64,000 bases of DNA from the NCBI RefSeq assembly GCF_001651855.1, contig NZ_LNQC01000071.1:122703-186702 (forward strand), written 5' to 3'. The first letter of the stretch is position 1. Every line of letters starts with the position of its first letter. This document shows positions 27,039 to 37,877 of the stretch, in pieces. A program made the position numbers and the translations under genes. The notes under the pieces are model-generated. The model searched no databases and had not been told where the DNA came from. It saw nothing but the letters and a program-made list of their open reading frames with translations. Source of the stretch: Sinorhizobium americanum (GTDB lineage Bacteria > Pseudomonadota > Alphaproteobacteria > Rhizobiales > Rhizobiaceae).

Positions 27039-29126
27039 ATGAGCCAGTCCAAAACCACGAGCATCCTGGACGCTCGCATTCTCATACCCGCCATCGGCGA
27101 TGCCTTCCGGAAACTCAATCCGAAGACGCTCGCCCGAAATCCGGTGATGTTCGTCGTCGCCGTCGTCTCCGCCTTGACCACCTTCCTGCTTGTCCGCGAC
27201 CTGATCGCCGGCGGGGGAAACATCGGCTTCTCCTTCCAGATCGTAGTCTGGCTCTGGTTGACCGTGCTCTTCGCCAATTTCGCTGAGGCCGTGGCCGAGG
27301 GTCGCGGCAAGGCGCAGGCGGAATCGCTGCGCCGGACGCGCACGGAAACCCAGGCGAAGCTCCTGAAGGGCGACGACATCAGGAACGTCAAGATCGTCCC
27401 CGGCACGAGTCTGAAGGTCGGCGACGTCGTGCTGGTCGAGGCAGGCGACATCATCCCCTCGGACGGCGAGGTCATCGAAGGCGTCGCCTCGGTCAACGAG
27501 GCGGCGATTACCGGCGAATCCGCGCCGGTCATCCGTGAATCCGGCGGCGACCGCTCGGCCGTCACCGGCGGCACGCAGGTTCTCTCCGACTGGATCCGCG
27601 TGCGGATCACCGCGGCCTCGGGCTCGACCTTCATCGACCGCATGATCGCGCTCGTCGAAGGCGCCGAGCGCCAGAAGACGCCCAACGAGATCGCTCTCAA
27701 CATTCTGCTGGCGGGCATGACGCTGATCTTCGTTCTGGCGACGGCGACGATCCCGAGCTTCGCCACCTACGCCGGCGGTTACATTCCGGTGCTTATTCTC
27801 GTCGCGCTCTTCGTCACGCTGATCCCGACGACGATCGGCGCGCTTCTGTCGGCGATCGGCATCGCCGGCATGGACCGCCTGGTGCGCTTCAACGTGCTCG
27901 CGATGTCCGGTCGCGCCGTCGAGGCCGCCGGTGACGTCGACACACTGCTTCTCGACAAGACCGGAACGATCACGCTCGGCAACCGTCAGGCGACCGAGTT
28001 CAAGCCGGTGCGCGGCGTCACCGAGCAGGAACTGGCGGATGCGGCCCAACTTGCCTCGCTTGCCGACGAAACGCCGGAAGGCCGCTCGATTGTCGTGCTC
28101 GCCAAGGAGAAATACGGCATCCGCGCCCGAGACATGGCAAGCTTGCACGCCAACTTCGTGCCGTTCACGGCGCAAAGCCGCATGAGCGGCGTCGATTTCG
28201 ATGGGTCGAGCATCCGCAAGGGCGCGGTCGACGCCGTTCTTCAGCACATCGATCGCGCCGCCGTCGCCACCGCCAACGGTACGGCAAGCGTGATCGTGCG
28301 TGAGCCGCAGGTCGCCCGCGAGGTCCAGGCCATCGCCGACGAGATCGCCAAGGCGGGCGGCACGCCGCTTGCCGTGGTCAAGGACGGTCGCCTCCTCGGC
28401 GTCGTCCACCTCAAGGACATCGTCAAGGGCGGCATCAAGGAGCGCTTCGCCGAATTGCGGCGCATGGGCATCCGCACCGTGATGATCACCGGCGACAATC
28501 CGATGACGGCGGCGGCGATCGCGGCGGAAGCGGGCGTCGACGATTTCCTCGCTCAGGCGACGCCGGAAAACAAGCTCAGCCTCATCCGCGAAGAGCAGGC
28601 CAAGGGCAAGCTCGTCGCGATGTGCGGCGACGGAACGAACGACGCGCCCGCGCTCGCCCAGGCGGATGTCGGCGTGGCGATGAACACCGGGACGGTGGCG
28701 GCGCGCGAAGCCGGCAACATGGTCGACCTCGATTCCGACCCGACGAAGCTCATCGAGATCGTCGAGATCGGCAAGCAGTTGCTGATGACGCGCGGCGCCC
28801 TGACGACCTTCTCGATTGCCAACGATGTCGCCAAGTATTTCGCCATCATCCCGGCGATGTTCCTGGCGTTCTACCCGCAGCTCGGCGCCCTGAACATCAT
28901 GGGCCTGCAGACGCCCGAGAGCGCAATTCTCTCGGCGATCATCTTCAACGCACTGATCATCGTGGCGTTGATACCGCTTTCGCTCAAGGGCGTGAAATAC
29001 CGGCCAATCGGCGCGGGCGCGCTGCTTTCGCGCAACCTGCTGGTCTACGGCCTCGGCGGCATCATCGTTCCCTTCATCGGCATCAAATTGATCGACGTCG
29101 TCCTCACGACACTCGGCCTCGCATAA
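27039..29126 (+). CDS. kdpB: KdpB, catalytic P-type ATPase subunit
   Basis: A 695-residue P1A-type ATPase that powers K+ uptake by KdpFABC. It carries the actuator motif TGESAPV, the phosphorylated Asp306 in [24 protein letters not shown] and the hinge [20 protein letters not shown]. Length and order of motifs are standard. GGAG lies upstream of the ATG. Followed by kdpC after 11 bp. Confidence 0.96.
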   Translation: MSQSKTTSILDARILIPAIGDAFRKLNPKTLARNPVMFVVAVVSALTTFLLVRDLIAGGGNIGFSFQIVVWLWLTVLFANFAEAVAEGRGKAQAESLRRTRTETQAKLLKGDDIRNVKIVPGTSLKVGDVVLVEAGDIIPSDGEVIEGVASVNEAAITGESAPVIRESGGDRSAVTGGTQVLSDWIRVRITAASGSTFIDRMIALVEGAERQKTPNEIALNILLAGMTLIFVLATATIPSFATYAGGYIPVLILVALFVTLIPTTIGALLSAIGIAGMDRLVRFNVLAMSGRAVEAAGDVDTLLLDKTGTITLGNRQATEFKPVRGVTEQELADAAQLASLADETPEGRSIVVLAKEKYGIRARDMASLHANFVPFTAQSRMSGVDFDGSSIRKGAVDAVLQHIDRAAVATANGTASVIVREPQVAREVQAIADEIAKAGGTPLAVVKDGRLLGVVHLKDIVKGGIKERFAELRRMGIRTVMITGDNPMTAAAIAAEAGVDDFLAQATPENKLSLIREEQAKGKLVAMCGDGTNDAPALAQADVGVAMNTGTVAAREAGNMVDLDSDPTKLIEIVEIGKQLLMTRGALTTFSIANDVAKYFAIIPAMFLAFYPQLGALNIMGLQTPESAILSAIIFNALIIVALIPLSLKGVKYRPIGAGALLSRNLLVYGLGGIIVPFIGIKLIDVVLTTLGLA

Positions 29127-29137
29127 GGATCGCTCCG

Positions 29138-29707
29138 ATGTGGAAGCAAGTAAGACCCGCCTTTATCATGATCATCGCGCTCACCGTCCTGACCGGACTG
29201 ATCTACCCGCTCGCAATGACCGGTATCGCCCAAGCCCTCTTTCCGTATCAGGCGAACGGCAGCCTCATCGAGAAGGACGGAAAGGTGATCGGTTCCGAAC
29301 TGATCGGTCAGGCCTTTGCCAGCGGCCGGTATTTTCACGGCCGGCCGTCCGCTGCCGGCAACGGCTACAATGCCGCCGGCTCCGGCGGCTCCAACCTCGG
29401 CCCGACCAATCAGAAGCTGATCGACCGCATCAAGGCCGACGCCGAGGCGCTGAAGGCGTCGAACCCCGCGGCCTCCGTCCCGATGGACCTAGTCACGACA
29501 TCGGGCAGCGGTCTCGATCCGCACATCTCGCCGGAAGCCGCCTATTTCCAGGTGCCCCGCGTCGCCAAGGCGCGCGGTCTCGACGAAGCCTCCGTCAAGG
29601 CGCTGGTCGACGGCTATGTCAAGGAGCGGGAACTGGGCTTCATGGGTGAGCCCACCGTCAATGTTCTGGCATTGAACCTTGCGCTTGACGGGCCTGCTGC
29701 TCAATAA
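29138..29707 (+). CDS. kdpC: KdpC subunit
   Basis: A 189-residue protein with one N-terminal membrane helix ([21 protein letters not shown]) and the KdpC hallmarks [25 protein letters not shown] and the C-terminal DPHISPEAA with [10 protein letters not shown]. It assists ATP binding by KdpB. Start ATG 29138 has AAGGAT before it. A perfect hairpin follows the stop before kdpD. Confidence 0.95.
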   Translation: MWKQVRPAFIMIIALTVLTGLIYPLAMTGIAQALFPYQANGSLIEKDGKVIGSELIGQAFASGRYFHGRPSAAGNGYNAAGSGGSNLGPTNQKLIDRIKADAEALKASNPAASVPMDLVTTSGSGLDPHISPEAAYFQVPRVAKARGLDEASVKALVDGYVKERELGFMGEPTVNVLALNLALDGPAAQ

Positions 29708-29710
29708 GGA

Positions 29711-29740
29711 AATGGCTGGGGCGCGACGCACCCAGCCATT
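29711..29740 (+). terminator. Intercistronic hairpin between kdpC and kdpD
   Basis: AATGGCTGGG (29711-29720) and CCCAGCCATT (29731-29740) form a perfect 10-bp stem with a 10-base loop, 4 bases after kdpC. No U tract follows, so it is more likely a partial terminator, a processing site or an mRNA stabiliser lowering kdpDE expression relative to kdpFABC. Confidence 0.6.
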
Positions 29741-29761
29741 GACTGCAAGGAATGCCGATCA

Positions 29762-32467
29762 ATGCCCGACGACAGACCTGACGTCGACACAAGGCCTTCG
29801 CCCGACGCTCTCCTCGAGAATGCCGAACGCGAGGCGCGCGGGCGTCTGAAGATCTTCCTGGGTGCCGCGCCGGGTGTCGGCAAGACCTATGAGATGCTGG
29901 TCTCCGGCCGGGCGCGGAAATCCGAGGGTCTCGACGTCGTCATCGGCGTCGTCGAGACCCATGGCCGCCAGGAGACCCAGGCGCTCGTCGACGGCTTCGA
30001 GGTCATCGCCCGCCGCAAGGTCGAGTATAGGGGTCACCTGCTTGATGCAATGGACCTCGACGGCATCCTCGCGCGGCGTCCGAAACTGGTCTTGGTCGAC
30101 GAGCTGGCGCACACCAACGCCGAGGGCAGCCGCCACTCGAAGCGCTATTTGGACGTGGAGGAAATCCTCGCCCAGGGGATTGACGTCTATTCGACGCTGA
30201 ATGTCCAGCATATCGAAAGCCTCAATGACATCGTCGCCAAGATCACCCGTATCCGGGTGCGGGAGACGGTGCCCGACTCGATCATCGACCGTGCCGACGA
30301 CGTCGAGATCATCGATCTCACGCCCGACGATCTGATCAAGCGCCTGCACGACGGGAAGGTCTATCTGCCGACGACGGCAAAGCGGGCGATCGCCAATTAC
30401 TTCTCTCCCGGCAATCTGACCGCGCTGCGCGAACTGGCGCTGCGGCGCACCGCCGAGCGCGTCGACGACCAACTCCTGAGCCATATGCAGGCGCATGCGA
30501 TTCCGGGTCCCTGGGCGGCGGGAGACCGCGTGCTCGTCTGTATCGACCACGACCCGCGCGGCGCGGCCCTTGTTCGTTACGCGAAACGGCAGGCGCACCG
30601 GTTGCGGGCGCCCTGGACAGCGATCCATGTCGAGACGCCCCGATCCATCAACCTGCCCGACGCCGACAAGGACCGGCTGGCCTCGCATTTGCGGCTTGCC
30701 GAGCAACTGGGCGGCGATGCCATGATCATTCCGGGGCAGAGCGTGGCGCGGGACATTCTTCGGCACGCCGCCGCGAACAATTTCACCCATGTGGTGACGG
30801 GCAAACCGAACAAGCCGCGCTGGCGGGAATGGATCGAGGGATCCGTGTCGCATGACCTGATCCGTCACGCCGGCGATATCAGCGTGCATGTGGCATCCGG
30901 CATGGAGCGCGCGGCGCCGGTGGCAAGGGGCGTGAAGACCGCGCCGCCGTCAAGACAGTTCAAGCTCCAGCCCTATTTTCTCAGCACGCTCTACATTTCG
31001 ATCGCGCTCGCCTTCGGCGCGCTTCTCGACCAGGTCCTCGACGTCCGCAATCTGGCGCTCGTCTTCCTGATTGCCGTTCTTACCTCAGCCGTGACGGCGG
31101 GCCTGGGGCCGGCGCTTTATGCCTGCGTCGCCAGCGCGCTGGCCTTCAACTTCTTCTTTCTCGAGCCGCGATACACGCTAACGATCCGCGATCCGGAAAG
31201 CGTCCTGGCGCTCATCTTCTTCCTGGTGGTCGCCGTTACCGCGAGCAACCTGACGGCCCGCGTTCAGCGCCAGGCGGCTGCGGCGCGGCAGCGCGCCCGG
31301 ACGGCCGAGGACCTTTACCTGTTCTCGAAGAAGCTTGCCAGCACCGGCACGCTCGACGACGTGCTGTGGGCAACGGCCTACCAGATCGCCTCGATGCTGA
31401 AGGTACGGGTCGTGATCCTTATGCCCGAAGACGACTCGATTACGGTCAAGGCCGGATATCCGCCCGACGATACGCTGGTCGACGCGGATATCGCCGCGGC
31501 GCGCTGGGCATGGGAAAACGACCGGCCGGCGGGCCGCGGCGCCGATACGCTGCCTGGAGCCAAACGTCTTTACCTGCCGCTGCGGACAGGCCGAACCGCA
31601 ATCGGCGTCGTCGGTCTCGACAATGACAAGCAGGGGCCGCTTCTGACGCCGGAACAACAGCGGCTGTTCGATGCGCTTGCAGACCAGGCGGCGCTGGCGA
31701 TCGAGCGGGTGCAACTCGTCGCCGACGTGGATCGGGCGCGCCTCGCCGCCGAAGCCGACCGGCTCCGTTCCGCTCTCCTCACCTCGATTTCCCATGACTT
31801 GAAGACGCCGCTCGCCGCCATCATGGGGGCCGCCGGCACATTGCGCGACTATTCCGGCGCGATGCCGGAAGACGACCGCTCGGACCTGCTGTCGACCGTG
31901 GTGGACGAGTCGGAGCGGCTGAACCGCTTCATCGCGAACCTGCTCGACATGACGAGGATCGAGTCCGGCGCGACCGAGCCGAACGCCTCCTTCCATGACG
32001 TCGGAGACGTGGTCGGCGCCGCACTCCGCCGGGCCGACAAGATGCTGGCGCGGCACAGGACGGCGATCGATATGCCGGCCGACCTGCCGATGCTGAAGCT
32101 CGACCCCGTGCTCTTCGAGCAGGTGCTGTTCAACCTGCTCGACAATGCGGCCAAATATGCTCCGCCGGGTTCGACCATCAGAATTCGGGCCTGGGCCGAC
32201 GAGAGCGCCGTTATTCTTCAGGTCCTGGACGAAGGCCCGGGGATCCCCAGCGGCGATCTCGAGCGCGTGTTCGACAGCTTCTACCGCGTCAGCAAGGGCG
32301 ACCATGTCCGCGCGGGTACGGGTCTCGGGCTTTCGATCTGCAGGGGCTTTGTCGAGGCGATGGGCGGGACGATCTCTGCGGGAAACAGAACGGATCGGTC
32401 CGGTGCGGTCCTGACCGTCACGATGCCGATCCCGCCCGGGGCGCCAAATGTGAAAGATCTGACATGA
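29762..32467 (+). CDS. kdpD: KdpD, K+/turgor sensor histidine kinase
   Basis: A 901-residue sensor. The N-terminal KdpD domain has Walker A GAAPGVGKT (34-42) and Walker B with DELAHTN, followed by a USP-like domain (about 255-375). Four closely spaced membrane helices lie around 405-495, then a GAF-like region. The kinase core has His678 in SISHDLKTPLAA and ATP-binding motifs NLLDNAAKYAPPG, DEGPGIP and GTGLGLSICRG. It controls kdp expression with KdpE, whose start overlaps its stop by 4 bp. Confidence 0.95.
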   Translation: MPDDRPDVDTRPSPDALLENAEREARGRLKIFLGAAPGVGKTYEMLVSGRARKSEGLDVVIGVVETHGRQETQALVDGFEVIARRKVEYRGHLLDAMDLDGILARRPKLVLVDELAHTNAEGSRHSKRYLDVEEILAQGIDVYSTLNVQHIESLNDIVAKITRIRVRETVPDSIIDRADDVEIIDLTPDDLIKRLHDGKVYLPTTAKRAIANYFSPGNLTALRELALRRTAERVDDQLLSHMQAHAIPGPWAAGDRVLVCIDHDPRGAALVRYAKRQAHRLRAPWTAIHVETPRSINLPDADKDRLASHLRLAEQLGGDAMIIPGQSVARDILRHAAANNFTHVVTGKPNKPRWREWIEGSVSHDLIRHAGDISVHVASGMERAAPVARGVKTAPPSRQFKLQPYFLSTLYISIALAFGALLDQVLDVRNLALVFLIAVLTSAVTAGLGPALYACVASALAFNFFFLEPRYTLTIRDPESVLALIFFLVVAVTASNLTARVQRQAAAARQRARTAEDLYLFSKKLASTGTLDDVLWATAYQIASMLKVRVVILMPEDDSITVKAGYPPDDTLVDADIAAARWAWENDRPAGRGADTLPGAKRLYLPLRTGRTAIGVVGLDNDKQGPLLTPEQQRLFDALADQAALAIERVQLVADVDRARLAAEADRLRSALLTSISHDLKTPLAAIMGAAGTLRDYSGAMPEDDRSDLLSTVVDESERLNRFIANLLDMTRIESGATEPNASFHDVGDVVGAALRRADKMLARHRTAIDMPADLPMLKLDPVLFEQVLFNLLDNAAKYAPPGSTIRIRAWADESAVILQVLDEGPGIPSGDLERVFDSFYRVSKGDHVRAGTGLGLSICRGFVEAMGGTISAGNRTDRSGAVLTVTMPIPPGAPNVKDLT

Positions 32468-33162
32468 CAGTCTCGAACGTGAAAATACTGGTCGTCGACG
32501 ACGAACCGGCGATCCGCAAGCTGCTCAGAGTCGGCCTGACGAGCGAGGGCTATGCGGTGCTCGAAGCAATTAATGCCAGGGACGCGATAAGCCAGGTCGC
32601 CGAAGGGCCACCAGACCTGATCCTGCTCGATCTCGGCCTGCCGGACATGGCCGGCCACGATCTGCTGGCGAAGTGGCGCAGCGACGCATTGGAACTGCCG
32701 ATCGTCGTGCTTTCCAGCCGGACCGACGAAACCGGCATCGTCAGGGCGCTGGAAACCGGCGCCGACGACTACGTGACCAAGCCGTTCGGGATGAAGGAAC
32801 TCGCCGCGCGCATTCGCGTGGCGATTCGCCACAGGCTGCAGCAGCAGGGCGAACGGCCCATCTTCAAAACCGGCGAGCTCTCCGTCGACCTCGTCAAGCG
32901 GATCGTCAAAGTGGCGGATAACGAAGTCAAGCTGTCGCCAAAGGAATACGACATCTTGCGCATCCTCGTTCAATATGCGGGCAAGGTCATCACCCACCAG
33001 CATCTTCTGAACCAGATCTGGGGAGGATCAACCGACGTGCAGTATTTGCGGGTCTATGTGCGCCAGCTTCGCCAGAAAATCGAGCGCATCCCCGACCAAC
33101 CCCAATATATCACCACCGAAACCGGCGTCGGCTATCGGCTCCGCGAAGCGGAACAGAGTTGA
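32464..33162 (+). CDS. kdpE: KdpE, OmpR-family response regulator
   Basis: A 232-residue regulator. The receiver domain has acidic residues VDDE (11-14), the phosphoacceptor Asp56 in LLDLGLPD and Lys in VTKPFG. The C-terminal winged helix contains LSPKEYDILRIL and VYVRQLRQKIE. It activates kdpFABC when K+ is low. ATG overlaps the kdpD stop (ATGA). Confidence 0.95.
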   Translation: MTVSNVKILVVDDEPAIRKLLRVGLTSEGYAVLEAINARDAISQVAEGPPDLILLDLGLPDMAGHDLLAKWRSDALELPIVVLSSRTDETGIVRALETGADDYVTKPFGMKELAARIRVAIRHRLQQQGERPIFKTGELSVDLVKRIVKVADNEVKLSPKEYDILRILVQYAGKVITHQHLLNQIWGGSTDVQYLRVYVRQLRQKIERIPDQPQYITTETGVGYRLREAEQS

Positions 33163-33186
33163 GGGAAACCGTTCGCTCCCGCGGCT

Positions 33187-33633
33187 CTACAGGATGAAGC
33201 GGTGTAGAATCTCCGGATTCGGGACGAAACAGGTCGCGGCTCGCCCGCCGAGACGGTACCGGTTGCGGGCGACGACGCCGTAGAGCGCATCCGCCCATTT
33301 TTGCGGGAGGACGAGGAACAAGCGGCAGGTCGACCAGAGAAAACCCATGCCGGCAATGACCCGAAGGGTGGCTGCCGACCGAAAATAGGCCCGACCGTTC
33401 TCGAGAAACAGGTTCGTCTCGTAGTCGTGCTCGTCGAGTCCATAGTGCCGATAGAGCGCTCTGCCGACGTCCGACTGCGCGGCGGCGAAACGGTATCTCG
33501 CGGCTCTTTCGTGCTTCAGCGCGAACTTCACCCAGCCGGAACAGAACACGCACTCGGCGTCGAAAACAAAGACGGGCCGGTCATCCGGAAAGGGCGGGAC
33601 CGCCGGGTCCTTCCTGTAGCTGTAGGGGTCCAT
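33187..33633 (-). CDS. DCC family thiol-disulfide oxidoreductase-like protein (DUF393)
   Basis: A 148-residue DUF393 protein with the motif FDAECVFCSGWVKF (Cys28, Cys31) near the N-terminus and the typical GLDEHDYETNLFLENGRAYFRSAA. The family is predicted to be thioredoxin-like; its role is uncertain. The start chosen is ATG 33633. The longer frame to a TTG at 33777 would overlap the panD start and adds atypical residues. Convergent with kdpE. Confidence 0.8.
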   Translation of the reverse strand: MDPYSYRKDPAVPPFPDDRPVFVFDAECVFCSGWVKFALKHERAARYRFAAAQSDVGRALYRHYGLDEHDYETNLFLENGRAYFRSAATLRVIAGMGFLWSTCRLFLVLPQKWADALYGVVARNRYRLGGRAATCFVPNPEILHRFIL

Positions 33634-33776
33634 TGCGCGACAGCCGTTCGTTGCCGATCCTCCAGCCTGTATCATAGCTGCGGCGACTTGCCACTCCCAT
33701 TCAAGGCGTCGCACCGCGGCTTTCGCTGTAGCGGCTGTTGCTCTATGACGATCCCACGGAAGCGAGGGGAGGAACA

Positions 33777-34229
33777 ATGAGAAAACTGGTTGCTGGCAAA
33801 CTTCACGGCATCCATGTGACCGAGGCCAACCTCAACTATCACGGCTCGATCACCTTGGATCCGGACCACTGCGAGGCGGCGGGCATCCTGCCGATGGAGT
33901 TCGTCGAGATCTGGAACAAGAACTCCGGCGCACGCATCTCCACCTATGTCATTCTCGGCGAGCGCGGTTCGCGGTGCTGCGTCCTCAACGGCGCGGCCGC
34001 CCGCACCTGCCAGCCAGGCGACCAGGTCATCATTTGCAACTCTGTCTATCTTGACGAGAGCCGGATCACGGAACTGAAGCCGAGGGTGCTGACCTTCGAC
34101 GAGAACAACCATATCCGCGATCGCTTGACCTACTTGGTCAAAGTCGATCAGCAGGGCAAATACACGTTCAGCATTCTCGATGAAGAGGACAGGAGGCAGC
34201 CGATCCCACTGCCAGCGGCAGGAACATAG
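33777..34229 (+). CDS. panD: Aspartate 1-decarboxylase (PanD)
   Basis: A 150-residue pyruvoyl enzyme making beta-alanine for pantothenate. The self-cleavage motif is YHGSITLD, with Gly23-Ser24 as the processing site. Other PanD features are [20 protein letters not shown] (Asn/Gly-rich) and LNGAAAR near the active site. It is longer at the C-terminus than the E. coli protein (126 aa). A strong GGGAGGAA precedes ATG 33777. No other pan gene is nearby. Confidence 0.9.
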   Translation: MRKLVAGKLHGIHVTEANLNYHGSITLDPDHCEAAGILPMEFVEIWNKNSGARISTYVILGERGSRCCVLNGAAARTCQPGDQVIICNSVYLDESRITELKPRVLTFDENNHIRDRLTYLVKVDQQGKYTFSILDEEDRRQPIPLPAAGT

Positions 34230-34244
34230 CCAAGGGCCCGGCGC

Positions 34245-35129
34245 TCAGGAGACCTCGGCCGCAAGCCAGTTGCGGAAAGCCTCGAGCGGCGGGTGGTTGG
34301 CGCGCGACTGGGGCCAGACTAGCCAATAGGCGCCGGTGCCCGGAACCGAACGTTTGAGAAGCGGCACAAGGCGCTCTTCCTCGATCTCGACATCGGCGAG
34401 ATAGTCGGGAAGCAGGGCCACACCCAAGCCCGAAATGGCGGCTTGCGTCATCGTGGCGAACTGGTCGAGCAACATTCCCGTCACGCACGGCGCGGCGGCG
34501 CCTTGCGCGGCAAACCAAATCTCCCAGGCATTCCCGCGTGTCTCCAACTGCAGGAGCGGTAGACCCGCCATGTCATGAACCGTGCGCACCGGGTGTTCGG
34601 AGAGAAGGGACGGAGCGATGCACGCGGTCAAGCGCTCCTCGAAGAGTTTCATGTGCCCTGCGTCGCGCCAATCGTCCGCTCCGAAATGAATGGCTGCATC
34701 GAAGCCCTCGGCGGCAAAATTGAACCGCTTGAGACGTGTCGCGAGGTTGATCGTGACGCCCGGATTCCTGGTCAGGAACGTGCCGAGCCGCGGGGCCAGC
34801 CAGCGCGTGCCGAAGGCCGGCAGGATGGCGAGCGACAGGGCGCCGCCGCCCGGATTGGCTGAAAACTCCATGCTGCCGCGCTGAATGAGGTCGAGCGCCC
34901 GGGTGACGTCCCGCCCATAGGCCTGGGCGGCTTCGGTCGGAATGAGCCTCTGCCTGTGGCGTTCGAAAAGCGCCCGGCCCAACTGCTCCTCGAGGCTCTG
35001 GACAAGGCGGCTCACGGTGCTTTGCGTCAGATTGACTTCTCGCGCCGCCGCCGAGATCGAGCCGGTACGCAACACAGCCTCGAAGGCCGACAGGAGGCTG
35101 ATGGAGGGAAGAAACCGGCGTGGGCGCAT
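34245..35129 (-). CDS. LysR-family regulator (GcvA-like)
   Basis: A 294-residue LysR regulator. The winged helix contains LLSAFEAVLRTGSISAAAREVNLTQSTVSRLVQSLEEQLG, and the effector domain shows ISGLGVALLPDYLADVE near the C-terminus. ATG 35129 fits the typical GcvA-type N-terminus; an upstream ATG at 35147 is possible. It is convergent with panD and upstream of a peroxiredoxin-like gene on the same strand. Target unknown. Confidence 0.85.
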   Translation of the reverse strand: MRPRRFLPSISLLSAFEAVLRTGSISAAAREVNLTQSTVSRLVQSLEEQLGRALFERHRQRLIPTEAAQAYGRDVTRALDLIQRGSMEFSANPGGGALSLAILPAFGTRWLAPRLGTFLTRNPGVTINLATRLKRFNFAAEGFDAAIHFGADDWRDAGHMKLFEERLTACIAPSLLSEHPVRTVHDMAGLPLLQLETRGNAWEIWFAAQGAAAPCVTGMLLDQFATMTQAAISGLGVALLPDYLADVEIEEERLVPLLKRSVPGTGAYWLVWPQSRANHPPLEAFRNWLAAEVS

Positions 35130-35301
35130 CTGAGCTATGTATTCCATGCATGAAGACGGCGCAAAATATGGCTATTTCTTCGGAAGAACAATCATTATCT
35201 GCATGGAGCGACGCTTCCGTTGCATGGCTTCTAATCGGCGCCGCGAGCGTCGGGGGCCCGGGCCACTTGAATAGTGGCCCGGGGCGCGGAGAGGAGCCGG
35301 C

Positions 35302-35982
35302 TCAATGGGCGACGTGCGAAGCGGCCGACATCAGTTCTTCGGGGTTCAGCGCCCGGCAGAGATTCCGGCCGTTCTCCTCGACTTCGGTGAAGCTCCAGCG
35401 CACGACGCCTTCCCGGTCGAGCAGGAAATGGCCGAGGAGCTGCAAATGGTTGGCCAGGCTCACCTGTTTATCGGCATCCTTAATTTCGTACGGGTCCTTT
35501 TCGGCAAGGAGGTCGCCTGCCGCGGGCGGGTTCATCGGTTCAGGCAATTCGCCGGGCAGGTCGACGCGCATCTCCATGACGGCGTCCATTCCGACCTTGG
35601 TCGGCCAGTCGGTCTCGTTCTCGGTGAACTCGATGATGGGCAAGCCGAAAGCGCGGTGCGATGCGCGGGCCGGATCGGATGCGGCAAGAAGACCGGCGAT
35701 CGGATGGAAACGGAAGTAGAGACGGGCACGCTCGACGGGTGTGTTTACCACTGCCAAGGTCTGAACGCCCTTTTCGCGCAAAGCCGGGTTGAGCTGTGCC
35801 AAGGCCGCCACATGGCGGCGGCAGAAGGGGCAATGCAGGCCGCGAAACAGGCCGACCAGCAGCGGACTGCGGCCGCGAAAATCGTCGAGTGCGATCTTTC
35901 CCTCGCGCGAGATCGCGTCGAACACGACGTTCGGCGCTTGATCGCCAGGTTGCAATGGATTGTTGGCAGGATGCGCAGACAT
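35302..35982 (-). CDS. Peroxiredoxin-like (AhpC/TSA) protein
   Basis: A 226-residue thioredoxin-fold protein with QPGDQAPNVVFDAISREGKIALDDF and the redox motif HCPFCRRH (Cys51, Cys54). CxxC instead of the single peroxidatic Cys of classic AhpC suggests a thiol-disulfide exchange or atypical peroxidase role. The start ATG 35982 is supported by the family's usual beginning; the frame upstream is Cys/Arg-rich and unlikely. Confidence 0.8.
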   Translation of the reverse strand: MSAHPANNPLQPGDQAPNVVFDAISREGKIALDDFRGRSPLLVGLFRGLHCPFCRRHVAALAQLNPALREKGVQTLAVVNTPVERARLYFRFHPIAGLLAASDPARASHRAFGLPIIEFTENETDWPTKVGMDAVMEMRVDLPGELPEPMNPPAAGDLLAEKDPYEIKDADKQVSLANHLQLLGHFLLDREGVVRWSFTEVEENGRNLCRALNPEELMSAASHVAH

Positions 35983-36262
35983 CGGACAAACTCCTCGCCT
36001 CAAGAAACGGCCGAGAAAGGCAGTAGGGCAGGGCTTCGAGGTCGCTGAAGAGACCTGACCTCTCGCCCTGCCGCACAGCCAAGATCCGAATTCAGAATGG
36101 CCCCACATTGGTCCATGAGCAAGCGCTAAACGAAGCGCCGGTTACGTGTCCTATGATCCGAGGCTCGTTTTCCTGAGGTCCAATCGCCATGCGAAGGAAC
36201 GGCTGAGCGGGAACATTCCCGAACGGGCGTGGTTATCGACACCACCTGAACGAGGACATGCC

Positions 36263-37732
36263 ATGATGGTCGGAAAACGCGGAAGCTGCTGGGTGGCTGG
36301 CGCCGGGTCGACGGGCTATTCTCCACTTGAGGGCTCGATCCATGCCGAGACGGTCGTGGTCGGTGGCGGGATCGTCGGGCTCACCGCGGCGCTTCGGCTT
36401 TCCGAGGCCGGCCGATCGGTGATCCTGCTGGAAGCGCTCGAGATCGGCGGGCAGGTGACCGGACGCTCGACGGCGAAAATCACCACCCAGCACGCGTTGA
36501 TCTATCGCCATCTCATCGACAGCCTCGATTTAGCGAAAGCGCGCAGCTATGCGGAGGCGAATTCGGCTGGAGCCGCGCTGATCAAGGACTGGATTCGCGA
36601 CTATGCGATCGCCTGCGATCTGGAACGCAAGCATGCCTACACCTATGCCACCAACGCCGAGGCCCGCGAAGCGATCGTTGCCGAGGCGGAGGCGGCGCGT
36701 CAGGTCGGGCTTGAGGCACAGGTGCTCGGTCGCGCACCGCTGCCTTTTGAGACCACCGCTGCGCTTTGTTTTCCCGATCAGGCGCAATTCAATCCGGCAA
36801 AGTATCTCGTCGGTTTGGCGCACGCCGCGGCGGACCAAGGCGCCCGCCTGTTCGAACAGAGCCGAGCGATTTTGATAGGCGAGGCGAGCCGGTGGCGCGT
36901 GGTCACCGCTGGCGGGACGGTTCATGCGGAACACGTCGTCGTCGCGACCAATATGACGGTCAAGAGCCCGGTCGGCATGGCGAACCGCACACAGCCACGA
37001 AGCCATACCGCAATGGCGTTCCGTGTCGACGATCCGCTTGCCGTTAACGGCATGTTCATCGGCATCGACGATCCGACGCACTCGATCAGAACCGGAAGGG
37101 ATGACACGGGTCCTCTGCTTGTCGTGCTCGGTCCGAAGTTTAATACCGGCCAAGATGGGAACGTCGCCGCGCGCTTCATCGAACTGGAGGAGTGGGCGCG
37201 GCGAAATTTGGCCGTTGGGGAGGTGGCCTGGCACTGGTGCAACGAGGATTACGACACCGCGGACCGTGTGCCCTATGTTGGCGAGCCCGGTCCCGAAAAG
37301 GCGCCAGGCTTCCATATCGCCACCGGCTTCAACGCCTGGGGCATCAGCAACGGCACCGCGGCCGGCATGATGATCGCCGACACGATTCTGGGCCGCGTCA
37401 GCCCCTGGCGAAGCCTTTATGACCCGACCCGGCCTTACCCCGAGGACTTTCACAAAAATGGCGACAGCCAGTCGATCGTCGGCAGCACGCGGGATATCCG
37501 ACCGGGTGAAGGCGGCGTCGTTCTGCGCGGCGACGAGAAGCTCGCCGTCTGCCGGGACGATGACGGAACCCTCCGTGCCGTTTCCGCCTCCTGCACCCAC
37601 AAGGGCTGCACGGTCACCTGGAACAATGCCGATCGCACCTGGGATTGTCCCTGCCACGGCTCGATCTTCGCAGCTGACGGATCGGTAATCCACGGTCCGG
37701 CCCGCAAGCCGCTTGCTCCGGCGCAGCTGTAG
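36263..37732 (+). CDS. FAD-dependent oxidoreductase with C-terminal Rieske domain
   Basis: A 489-residue two-domain protein. The N-terminal DAO-type FAD domain has VVGGGIVGLTAALRLSEAG and GRSTAKITTQH. The C-terminal [2Fe-2S] Rieske domain has CTHKGC and CPCHGS (two Cys-x-His pairs). Similar fusions are common in rhizobia, with unknown electron donors and substrates. ATG 36263 was chosen (GAGGA upstream); the longer frame from 36146 is less likely. Divergent from the peroxiredoxin-like gene. Confidence 0.85.
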   Translation: MMVGKRGSCWVAGAGSTGYSPLEGSIHAETVVVGGGIVGLTAALRLSEAGRSVILLEALEIGGQVTGRSTAKITTQHALIYRHLIDSLDLAKARSYAEANSAGAALIKDWIRDYAIACDLERKHAYTYATNAEAREAIVAEAEAARQVGLEAQVLGRAPLPFETTAALCFPDQAQFNPAKYLVGLAHAAADQGARLFEQSRAILIGEASRWRVVTAGGTVHAEHVVVATNMTVKSPVGMANRTQPRSHTAMAFRVDDPLAVNGMFIGIDDPTHSIRTGRDDTGPLLVVLGPKFNTGQDGNVAARFIELEEWARRNLAVGEVAWHWCNEDYDTADRVPYVGEPGPEKAPGFHIATGFNAWGISNGTAAGMMIADTILGRVSPWRSLYDPTRPYPEDFHKNGDSQSIVGSTRDIRPGEGGVVLRGDEKLAVCRDDDGTLRAVSASCTHKGCTVTWNNADRTWDCPCHGSIFAADGSVIHGPARKPLAPAQL

Positions 37733-37877
37733 CGAAGGCTGCGGGCAGGTCACAGCGGCTGACGCGTGAAGATCCCCGCAACAGGGCCCAGCCGTCGTTG
37801 CCGGATAACCGGCATCATCATCGATAACGCGCCCGGGACGGGAGGATGGGCCTGTCGTACGCCTTCGTCCATGGCTG

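Noticed and set aside
26853..28409. 518-codon minus-strand frame
   Set aside because: Antisense shadow of kdpB; no domain.
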